A stretch of 10,585 nt of DNA from Acidobacteriota bacterium (GTDB lineage Bacteria; Acidobacteriota; Terriglobia; Terriglobales; Acidobacteriaceae): contig JAJZJJ010000049.1 of NCBI GenBank assembly GCA_021810175.1, positions 1 to 10,585 on the forward strand, given 5' to 3'. The stretch's first letter is position 1. Every line of letters begins with the position of its first letter. Positions 1 to 5,960 of the stretch are shown one piece after another. The position numbers and the translations under genes were made by a program. The notes under the pieces are model-generated. The model ran no database searches. It was not told the origin of the DNA and was given only the letters and a program-made list of their open reading frames with translations.

Positions 1-2
1 GC

Positions 3-203
3 ATCCAGGAACACATGCCCCACTGCGCCGAAACCGACGAAGTCTTTCCCCACTCTTATAAATTCGATCAGGGATACATGTTCCCCGGCGATGCACCCGG
101 CCTCGGCGTCGATCTCGACGAGAAGCTCGCCGCCAAATTTCCCTACCAGCGCGCCTACCTGCCGGTGCTGCGCAAACTCGACGGAACCCTCTGCGACTGG
201 TAG
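3..203 (+). CDS. manD: C-terminal end of a ManD/RspA-like dehydratase (enolase superfamily), 5' truncated by the window
   Basis: The frame is open from the first complete codon at position 3 and ends with TAG at 201-203, giving the last 66 residues; the real start lies before the window. The segment reads [19 protein letters not shown], then [20 protein letters not shown], then [20 protein letters not shown]. From memory of the family, this is the characteristic end of D-mannonate dehydratase ManD/RspA proteins: an IQE-MPH strand, ETDxVFPH, PGDxPGLGVDIDE, and a terminal DGT-x-x-W. These Mg2+-dependent enolase-superfamily enzymes dehydrate D-mannonate or related sugar acids to 2-keto-3-deoxy acids in the cytoplasm. 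The metal ligands and the catalytic barrel are outside the window, so exact substrate and activity cannot be judged; related RspA proteins can be weak or inactive on mannonate. The gene converges on the leftward export operon and is probably unrelated to it. Confidence 0.82.
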   Translation: MQEHMPHCAETDEVFPHSYKFDQGYMFPGDAPGLGVDLDEKLAAKFPYQRAYLPVLRKLDGTLCDW

Positions 204-272
204 CCGCCGGCGGCGCGTGCTCCGGTCCTGTACGCCTGCCGAATCTCGCCCGCCCGCTTCCTTTCCTCACCC

Positions 273-310
273 AAAACAAAAGCGGCGGCCACCCAAATGG
301 TGCCGCCGCT
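273..310 (-). terminator. Intrinsic terminator of the leftward exopolysaccharide operon
   Basis: Read on the minus strand, arms AGCGGCGGC and GCCGCCGCT (9 bp, 281-289 pairing with 302-310) close a hairpin whose top continues with ACC/GGT around a 5-nt loop, with one bulged base at 290. The stem is followed directly by TTTGTTTT (273-280). It lies about 20 bp after the stop codon of the chain-length gene. On the plus strand no T-run follows the stem, so it mainly serves the leftward transcript, although the hairpin may also slow transcription from the convergent dehydratase gene. Confidence 0.85.
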
Positions 311-330
311 CCCGCGTTGCGAAGTGAACA

Positions 331-1596
331 TCAGGAGGCCTTCCGCTTCCTCCACCGAAGCTCGTTCCTGAGCAGAGCCAGCTTGGCTCCCGTTTCACCG
401 TCGGCTTCCAGCCGCTCCATCCCAGCCCGGCCCAGGGCAATAAGAATGCTGATGAAAAGGCCAGCAAATGTCGCGGCAATCACAATCAGCGCCCGTTTCG
501 GCGAGGACTTGTGATCGGGCACGATTGCCGGATCCACAACCTGAATCAACGCGCCTTCCTTCGCCTCATCCAGCTTGGCCACTTCGTACTGCTGAGCCAG
601 AATGTCGAAGATCGTCTGATAGTACTTCACGTCCCGCAACCGGCGCACATATTCAAGACTGGCCTGCGGAACTTTACCCTTTGGCACCAGCAGCGAACTC
701 GGGTTTTCTTCCGATCCCCCCAGGCTCGCCTGCTCTGTCCGCAGCGCGGCGAGTTCCTGCTGCGCCTGCACCAGCTCGGAGTTCTCCCCCGTGGCAAAAG
801 TCTGCAGCGCATGAATCTCCACTTCCTTCGCCACAATCTGTGCCCGCAGGCTCGCGGCCGACTCGATCAAAGCCGCTGCCTGGCTGTTCACCTGGATCAT
901 CCCTGTTTTGATTTCGGTCTCCTTCAGCGCCTCTTCCGCATTCGTCAGCTGATCCTTTGCCTTCTTCAGCTGCTGATCGTAAAAGACACGCCTCTGCGAT
1001 GCTTCCGAAATCGCCAGATGCTCGCTCAAATGCCGAAACGCATCCACGTACCCGTTTGCAAGAGCCGCAGCCTTGTGTGGATTGCGATCCGTTACGGATA
1101 TGTGGATTAACCCATCTTTCCCGTTGCCATCGACTTTTGAATGATCTTCAAACTTCTTGCGCGCTCGAGACAGCAATTTTTCATGGTATTCCTTCATCAG
1201 CCCGAACTTCTGAATCACCGCATCTTCTACCGTCCGGCTCTGGAACATCGCAACGTATTGGTCGTTGGGATTCTTGAGCCCCATCGATCCCCCGGCCAGT
1301 GAGGCAAGGCCACCCATCCCACCCAATTCCGATCCCAGCATTGCCCCAAGCGAAGATCCCCGGTGTTGCGGCGGCAGCAGGGTAACGGTAGCGGTGTACT
1401 TCTTCGGCAACAGCAGTGAAACCACAATGGCCACCACGGCGAACGCCGCCGTCACCCTCACCACCGTTCGTCGCCGTTCTGCCAATACAATCAGCAGGTC
1501 AAGCAGTGAAATCTCCTCGTCTGCCGTCTGCTTCTGCCGCGCCAGAGCCGCCGTCTGCGGCTCCGGAACTGCGGTGCCCTTCGTTTCTGTTGCCAT
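331..1596 (-). CDS. Wzz/PCP-type polysaccharide chain-length determinant protein
   Basis: This 421-residue inner-membrane protein has the two-helix layout of polysaccharide co-polymerases. A short cytoplasmic N-terminus (EEISLLDLLIVLAERRR, about 27-43) leads into TM1 (about 44-63). A long periplasmic region follows, with a Gly/Met-rich stretch (about 81-107) and predicted coiled coil (about 195-295), and the protein ends with a PCP-like motif (VVDPAIVP and SPKRA, about 353-369), TM2 (about 369-388) and a basic tail. The family controls the length of O-antigen or exopolysaccharide made by the Wzx/Wzy route and contacts the outer-membrane exporter. There is no BY-kinase domain or Tyr-rich tail, so it is the kinase-less type. 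The ATG at 1594-1596 is preceded by GAGGT (1601-1605, 4-nt gap). It follows the SLBB gene by 74 bp on the same strand, and a terminator follows it, so the two look like one transcript. Confidence 0.88.
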   Translation of the reverse strand: MATETKGTAVPEPQTAALARQKQTADEEISLLDLLIVLAERRRTVVRVTAAFAVVAIVVSLLLPKKYTATVTLLPPQHRGSSLGAMLGSELGGMGGLASLAGGSMGLKNPNDQYVAMFQSRTVEDAVIQKFGLMKEYHEKLLSRARKKFEDHSKVDGNGKDGLIHISVTDRNPHKAAALANGYVDAFRHLSEHLAISEASQRRVFYDQQLKKAKDQLTNAEEALKETEIKTGMIQVNSQAAALIESAASLRAQIVAKEVEIHALQTFATGENSELVQAQQELAALRTEQASLGGSEENPSSLLVPKGKVPQASLEYVRRLRDVKYYQTIFDILAQQYEVAKLDEAKEGALIQVVDPAIVPDHKSSPKRALIVIAATFAGLFISILIALGRAGMERLEADGETGAKLALLRNELRWRKRKAS

Positions 1597-1670
1597 TTAG
1601 ACCTCAGCCTCTGCCCACGTCACGGTGCATCGCTTTGTCCTCCAGCCCAGCACCGTTCTTCGCACTCCGG

Positions 1671-4442
1671 CTAGTAATGAATAATGCTCAATGACGCCGC
1701 TCCCAGCGCAAACTGCGAGAACAATCCCGACCAGTTCATCAGCCCCGCCAGCGCCGATGGCTTCAGAATCTTTTGCGGGACCACGATCGTATCTCCCGGG
1801 TACACGCGCAGACTGTCGAAATCGTTGCCCCAGATGCTGTTCGAAGCCGCCCGGCTCACCACCGAACCATTCGCGCGAATCACAAATGCCGCCTTCCGGT
1901 CGGCCCCCTCTTCCGGGCCTCCGGCCAGCCGCAGATACTCCCCCACTCGCGCTCCCTTGTCGTACAGAAACGAATTCTGGTCGTAAACCGCACCCACAAC
2001 GTTCACCGTCGCCGGAATCGGAGGCACCACGAATCGGTCCCCATTCTCCAGCGTAATGTCCGGCAGCGCCGCCACTCCCCGGCTCCCGGGCCGCAGATCC
2101 AGCACAATCCGCCCCGTAGCTCTCATCTGCTTCAGCTGCGCCAGCATCTGCTGGTCGATTGACGTTCCTCCCCCATTGGCAGTCAGGCTGTGCCCTGAAC
2201 TAACCGCCGATGACTCCAGCGCCATGTCGCCCTGCGTCATTCGCAGCTGCAGCGACGCTAGATAATCGTCCATCCGCCGCTGCTGGAGCTCTCGCGTCGA
2301 CCGCCGCGTGAACTGCGAGCCATAAAGATAGGCATCCGGACTCAGGCCGCCCGCCTGCTTCACCAGCTCCTGCAGCGTCTCGCCAGGCTTCACCGTGTAG
2401 ACCCCAGCCCGCGCGAATTCCCCTTCCAGATCCACAATCTTCGTCTGCTGCCCCAGCGGCACCTGGATATTCGCCTGCGAAAAAATGGTGACCACATCCC
2501 CCGGTTCCAGCAACAAATTCTGCGACGGATCGTGCTGCAGCACCAGCTTGCCCAGATCGAACGGAATCAGCTCATCCTTCAGCGTCTTCGGATTCTGGCG
2601 CTGAATCACCGCATAGCTCCAGTCAATCTCCGGCGCAACCGGATTATTCACCGTCTCCATCAGCCGCTGGCTCAACCGCGACATGGATGCGAATCGACGG
2701 TTCCCCATTGCGTTGCCGCCGTTTTGGTTCCCCCCGGCGTTGCCCCCACCCTGGCTCGGCATCACTTCAAAGCCCTGGCTTCCGCCCTCGATCGGGCTGC
2801 TCATATTGCTGTAGCCGCTCCCGTAGTTGCCGTAGGAGTTGCTGCCGTTGGAGTTGCTGCCATACGGACCGGTGCCTCCGGTCTGCGCATTGGACGGGTT
2901 CTGCCCAGCCTCCCCCATGCGCCGCAACTGCTCCATCTGCCCCATTTGGGCCAGCTGGGCCGGCCCTGGCTGAACCCCCGCCGCCTGCGCCTCCGGCGTC
3001 ACCCACCCCGGACGTATTGCGCTTGGGTTCAGCAGTTGGCCCCGCGGCAGTTCCACCGCCTCGTTCGGCTGCCTCAGCCCAGGAAAATTCTGCAGCGGCA
3101 CAAACTCCGGTGTCTGCATCCCCAGTTGTGCACGCCTCCACCAGTAGTTCCGCGTGATCAGCGATGCCTTGTCAGGAATCAGATCGCTCAGCCGCATTCC
3201 CGGGTGCCACGCAAACCGCCCCGGATTCGCGGTGTTCCCCCGCAAAATGACTGTCTCCTGATACTTCGGAAGAATGGGAACGATCCGCACCAGATCCCCG
3301 TCGTGCAGCCTCGTCTCCAGCCCGGCTTTGTCATAAGACACCTGCATCGCATAACGGTCTCGATGATGGTTGATTCGTTCGATCGATACCTGCTTCTCCG
3401 CTGCTACCGCTGAGACGCCCCCGGCGTCCGCCAAAGCCCCGGCCAGCGTTTCCCCCGGCAGCAGTTCGTAAATCGCCGGATCCTTCACGCTTCCCGTAAT
3501 CGCCACCTGCGCCCCCACCGGAGGAATGAAAATCACATCCCCCGACTGCAGATGCACATCGCCCTTCCGGTCGCCGTGAATCAGCAGATTGTAGAGGTCG
3601 AAGTCTGCGATCTTCTTCCCGCCCCGCCGTACCTGAATCTGCCGCAGCGATCCCATCGGCGAAGGCCCGCCGCTCGCGAACAGCGCATCGATCAGCGTGC
3701 TCAGCGAGCTGATCGTGTACACCCCCGGTCGCCGCGCTGCACCCGTCACGTACACCTGAATCGAACCGATCTGCCCCAGCTCTGCCGTCAGATTGAAGTT
3801 CTTGTAGACGCGCCCGACCGCCGCCCGCAGATGCTCGTGCAGCTGAGAGTACGGCAGCCCCGCGACCTCGACCTCCCCAACCTGGGGCAGATAGATGTCC
3901 CCACTGCGGTCCACAACCACGTTTGCCTGCAGGTTCACCTGTCCCCATATCCGAACCCGCAGCTCATCGCCCGGCGCGATTGTGTAGTTCGGCGGCACAG
4001 GCGTCATATTCAGCGGCGCGAATGTCGTAGGAACGTTCTGGAACAGACTCGCCCCGTAAATCGGCAGAATCTGCCCCGTCGTCGACGCCACAAACTTCTG
4101 AAACTCCGTCAGCGGCCCCGGAGCATACGTAGCCGGATTCAGCCCGGTCATCGGGTAGTACTGCCCCCCCATCGGGTAGTACTGCCCCCCGGCCTGTCCC
4201 ATGTCCGTATAGTTCGGCAGGTTCCCCGTCGGCTGCAGTCCCGCTGAAGGTGTGCTGCCGGACAGATTCAGGTTCATTCCCGTCATCGGCGTCTGCGTCT
4301 GGCATTGCGGCAGGTTGGCCCCCAGCGGACTCGAACAGTCGGCCGAGCCGCCCTGTGAACCAAAGTTTTGTGCCCACACCGTGCCAACATCGGCAAGTAC
4401 CAGAGAAGTTAACGCTAAAACCAATACCGCTCTTGTCTTCAT
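1671..4442 (-). CDS. Large SLBB-domain polysaccharide export protein (Wza-like outer-membrane channel)
   Basis: I place the start at the ATG 4440-4442 (923 residues), because it begins a clean signal peptide: MKTR, a hydrophobic core AVLVLALTSLVLA, and cleavage near VWA-QN. The frame extends to a GTG at 4511, but that would put 23 residues before the signal. No Cys lies at the cleavage site, so unlike E. coli Wza it is not an obvious lipoprotein. Domains (residues from 4442): Poly_export about 152-228 (YTIAPGDELRVRIWG...GDIYLPQVG), SLBB1 about 229-307 (VTGAARRPGVYTI), SLBB2 about 313-390, SLBB3 about 397-480, a Gly/Asn/Ser linker about 520-582, SLBB4 about 665-760 (GEFARAGVYTVKPGETL), SLBB5 about 812-892, and a hydrophobic C-terminal tail (ALAGLMNWSGLFSQFALGAA). 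Wza has about 380 residues, so this is more than double. It should carry polymer across periplasm and outer membrane with the Wzz-like partner encoded next. No strong Shine-Dalgarno precedes the ATG. Confidence 0.9.
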   Translation of the reverse strand: MKTRAVLVLALTSLVLADVGTVWAQNFGSQGGSADCSSPLGANLPQCQTQTPMTGMNLNLSGSTPSAGLQPTGNLPNYTDMGQAGGQYYPMGGQYYPMTGLNPATYAPGPLTEFQKFVASTTGQILPIYGASLFQNVPTTFAPLNMTPVPPNYTIAPGDELRVRIWGQVNLQANVVVDRSGDIYLPQVGEVEVAGLPYSQLHEHLRAAVGRVYKNFNLTAELGQIGSIQVYVTGAARRPGVYTISSLSTLIDALFASGGPSPMGSLRQIQVRRGGKKIADFDLYNLLIHGDRKGDVHLQSGDVIFIPPVGAQVAITGSVKDPAIYELLPGETLAGALADAGGVSAVAAEKQVSIERINHHRDRYAMQVSYDKAGLETRLHDGDLVRIVPILPKYQETVILRGNTANPGRFAWHPGMRLSDLIPDKASLITRNYWWRRAQLGMQTPEFVPLQNFPGLRQPNEAVELPRGQLLNPSAIRPGWVTPEAQAAGVQPGPAQLAQMGQMEQLRRMGEAGQNPSNAQTGGTGPYGSNSNGSNSYGNYGSGYSNMSSPIEGGSQGFEVMPSQGGGNAGGNQNGGNAMGNRRFASMSRLSQRLMETVNNPVAPEIDWSYAVIQRQNPKTLKDELIPFDLGKLVLQHDPSQNLLLEPGDVVTIFSQANIQVPLGQQTKIVDLEGEFARAGVYTVKPGETLQELVKQAGGLSPDAYLYGSQFTRRSTRELQQRRMDDYLASLQLRMTQGDMALESSAVSSGHSLTANGGGTSIDQQMLAQLKQMRATGRIVLDLRPGSRGVAALPDITLENGDRFVVPPIPATVNVVGAVYDQNSFLYDKGARVGEYLRLAGGPEEGADRKAAFVIRANGSVVSRAASNSIWGNDFDSLRVYPGDTIVVPQKILKPSALAGLMNWSGLFSQFALGAASLSIIHY
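2697..2879 (-). other. Gly/Asn/Ser-rich low-complexity linker inside the SLBB export protein
   Basis: This part of the export gene encodes about 60 residues dominated by Gly, Asn, Ser, Gln and Tyr (for example GSNSNGSNSYGNYGSGYSNM and GGGNAGGNQNGGNAMGN). It separates three N-terminal SLBB domains from the C-terminal pair. A Gln/Met-rich stretch (QLAQMGQMEQLRRMGEAGQN) lies just before it. The reading frame is unbroken. It is probably a flexible linker, and no family function can be assigned. Confidence 0.75.
4149..4190 (-). repeat. Perfect 21-bp tandem duplication in the export gene (GGQYYPM twice)
   Basis: Two identical 21-bp units, 4149-4169 and 4170-4190, each run from CATCGGGTAG to a run of six C on the plus strand. 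On the coding strand they give GGQYYPM-GGQYYPM near residues 86-99 of the export protein, between the signal peptide and the Poly_export domain. The unit is a multiple of three, so copy-number changes would keep the frame. Confidence 0.95.
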
Positions 4443-4645
4443 ATTCACTTTGCACGGAACAAGGTTGTGCGCAGGAATCAACCGCAACCTAAAAATCCCC
4501 GGCGGGGCCACACTATCCGTGTCTCGTCAGTCTAGCATTCGCGCCGTTATGCGCGGTGGCGTTTTCACCGCCTGTTCCCGGACTGGAACTCCTGGAATCC
4601 GTTTCTCGTAATGGCACCTGCAGCAGATTGACGAGCAATTTCATG

Positions 4646-4673
4646 TTGGACCTGCCGCCTTTCCTGGTATACT
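4646..4673 (+). promoter_or_regulatory. Candidate extended -10 sigma70-type promoter for the sugar transferase
   Basis: TATACT at 4668-4673 matches TATAAT at five of six bases and is preceded by TG at the right distance (4665-4666), the extended -10 form. A poor -35 candidate, TTGGAC (4646-4651), lies 16 bp upstream; extended -10 promoters tolerate this. Transcription would begin near 4680 and leave a leader of about 140 nt before the ATG at 4821. Confidence 0.45.
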
Positions 4674-4702
4674 GCAGCTCAGTAATCGAGTCTCGCTACA
4701 TT

Positions 4703-4724
4703 ACAGTTCAATAACAGTTCCTGT
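4703..4724. repeat. ACAGTTC direct repeat, 11-bp period, with trailing CTGT
   Basis: ACAGTTC occurs at 4703-4709 and again at 4714-4720, start-to-start 11 bp, about one helical turn. The second copy runs into CTGT (4721-4724), so that ACAG-TTC-CTGT is also a small inverted repeat. It lies about 25-45 bp after the proposed start of transcription of the transferase, a place where a repressor could bind. No known regulator is recognised. Confidence 0.4.
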
Positions 4725-4820
4725 CACACTTGCCTCTCTACCCTGGATTTGCGCGCGTGAATATCATTTTGTTGTTTCGCCGCGGAAGATGCTTCGAAGC
4801 GGTCCGGAAGATTCGATCCT

Positions 4821-5717
4821 ATGAGCTCATTATCCTTCGAGAATCTTTTCCCTTCGGATTCGGAAAACCATTCCAATCCGAAGGCAAATCCCGTTACGTC
4901 CCTCCGCTCCGGGAAATTCCCTGTGCAGTGGAGTGCCTCTGCCAATGAGATCGCCGCAGGCGTGAAGACTCTCAGCAGTGCCAGCCCCTGGGTGCTCTCC
5001 CGCACCCGCCGCTGCATCGACTTCCTGATCGCGCTCGCGGCCCTGACCGTCTTCCTCCCCTTCATCCTGGTCGCCGCCCTGCTGGTCCGTCTCGATTCGC
5101 GCGGCCCCATCTTCTTCCGGCAGCGCCGCATGGGCCGCGCCAGCCGCGAGTTCACCCTCTACAAGTTCCGCTCCATGCGCTGCGAGGGCGAATGCGGCTC
5201 CTGCATCACCGTCAAGGGTGACTCCCGCATTACCCCTGTCGGCGCCTTCCTGCGCCGCTTCAAGCTCGACGAACTCCCCCAGTTCTGGAATGTCCTCCGC
5301 GGCGATATGGCCCTCGTTGGCCCCCGTCCCAAACTGCCCCACCACGAAGCCCTCCACATGGCCTGCCGCCCCGGCGTTACCGGCGCTGCCACCCTCGCCT
5401 TCCGCAAGGAAGAGGAATTCCTCTCCGGCATTCCCGAACACGAACTGGAAGCCTTCTACGAAGTCTTCGTCAAGCCCGCCAAAGCCAGGCTCGACCTCGA
5501 CTATATGCGCTCGGCTACCATCTTCAGCGACCTCGCTCTCCTCTGGCGCACCGCTTCTTCCTGCTTCTTCGCCTCCGAACAGTCCCTCCAGGATCTCGCC
5601 CAGATCGTCGCCAACTTTGCCGCCGAACGTTCCGCCCCAGCCAGCGTTCATAGTGTGCATGTCGTCCCCGTCTCGGATAATCGCGTGCACGCCTCCAGCG
5701 TCGCCTCTGAAGTCTGA
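4821..5717 (+). CDS. Bacterial sugar transferase (monotopic phosphoglycosyl transferase, WcaJ/PglC-like)
   Basis: This 298-residue protein would transfer a sugar phosphate from a nucleotide sugar to undecaprenyl phosphate at the inner membrane, the first step of repeat-unit synthesis. Hallmarks in order: a membrane helix [20 protein letters not shown] (about 64-83) with a Pro that suits a re-entrant helix; [12 protein letters not shown] (95-106); LYKFRSM (113-119); [20 protein letters not shown] (143-162) with the catalytic Asp150-Glu151 pair; [10 protein letters not shown] (164-173); and RPGVTG (183-188). The 60 residues before the helix and the 45 after about 253 are outside the core; with no extra membrane helices, it is the short PglC-like type rather than full-length WcaJ. 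The ATG at 4821 is the only usual start in the frame after a stop at 4758; GGAAG lies 10 nt upstream, a weak ribosome site. Unusual: Cys121, Cys125 and Cys128 form a CxxxCxxC cluster in the active-site half. The sugar substrate cannot be read from sequence. Confidence 0.92.
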   Translation: MSSLSFENLFPSDSENHSNPKANPVTSLRSGKFPVQWSASANEIAAGVKTLSSASPWVLSRTRRCIDFLIALAALTVFLPFILVAALLVRLDSRGPIFFRQRRMGRASREFTLYKFRSMRCEGECGSCITVKGDSRITPVGAFLRRFKLDELPQFWNVLRGDMALVGPRPKLPHHEALHMACRPGVTGAATLAFRKEEEFLSGIPEHELEAFYEVFVKPAKARLDLDYMRSATIFSDLALLWRTASSCFFASEQSLQDLAQIVANFAAERSAPASVHSVHVVPVSDNRVHASSVASEV

Positions 5718-5796
5718 TCCCTGGACCCTGACGGGTATGCCGCCGGCCACAGCCAGCGCCTGTCCGCTCACATCCTCCCTTCCTGCCGTTTCAATT

Positions 5797-5812
5797 CGGG
5801 ATTGCAATCCCG
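5797..5812. repeat. Perfect 16-bp palindrome CGGGATTGCAATCCCG
   Basis: CGGGATTG (5797-5804) is followed directly by its reverse complement CAATCCCG (5805-5812), with no mismatch. A second short palindrome, TACCG-C-CGGTA, follows at 5819-5829. The pair lies 80 bp after the transferase stop and about 150 bp before the next gene. As RNA it can fold as a 6-bp stem with a TGCA loop, but there is no T-run after it, so it is a poor intrinsic terminator. A dimeric regulator site is the other simple reading. Confidence 0.6.
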
Positions 5813-5948
5813 TTCCAGTACCGCCGGTATCCATTCCTGACAAAAGTAATCTCCCGGCCCACCCCACCCTGCCCCAATAATCAACCTGTCCCCGCAAGGA
5901 CATACTCATTGCGTCACGCTGCATTGACTGGCCCGCGTTTCGCAAGCC

Positions 5949-5952
5949 GAGG
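5949..5952 (+). promoter_or_regulatory. Ribosome binding site that fixes the GTG start of the giant gene
   Basis: GAGG sits 8 nt before the GTG at 5961-5963. A stop codon in the same frame at 5925-5927 leaves little room upstream, and the GTG is followed at once by a good signal peptide. Together these support GTG as the true start. Confidence 0.7.
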
Positions 5953-5960
5953 CATGCAAC

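Larger units (their letters stand above)
4443..4820. promoter_or_regulatory. Divergent control region between the export operon and the sugar transferase
   Basis: This 378-bp stretch has no convincing gene. It must hold the leftward promoter of the export operon and the rightward promoter of the transferase. Visible elements are a rightward extended -10 candidate (4665-4673), an ACAGTTC direct repeat (4703-4720), a small hairpin GCGGTG/CACCGC with a 7-nt loop (4553-4571), and a CTGGAA repeat at 4583-4588 and 4592-4597. I found no leftward promoter with both boxes well matched. The GTG-initiated extension of the export frame (to 4511) overlaps the region but is not favoured. Confidence 0.6.

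Noticed and set aside
2532..3413. 293-codon plus-strand frame across the export gene
   Set aside because: It is a His/Arg/Leu/Pro-rich shadow of the SLBB-encoding strand with no recognisable domain.
4443..4511. 23-residue N-terminal extension of the export protein from a GTG at 4511
   Set aside because: It would bury the signal peptide; the ATG at 4442 gives a standard leader directly, and neither start has a strong Shine-Dalgarno.
4628..4673. TTGACG (4628-4633) as the -35 box for TATACT (4668-4673)
   Set aside because: The gap is 34 bp, twice what a sigma70 promoter allows; only the extended -10 reading is kept.
5876..5929. AATAAT (5876-5881) and TTGACT (5924-5929) as promoter parts for the giant gene
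   Set aside because: Each lacks a partner box at 16-18 bp, and their order is the reverse of a promoter.
4830..5945. 371-codon open frame on the minus strand across the sugar transferase
   Set aside because: It is antisense to a gene with clear family motifs, has a Gly/Ala/Glu-rich composition without domain character, and is explained by strong third-position C/G bias.
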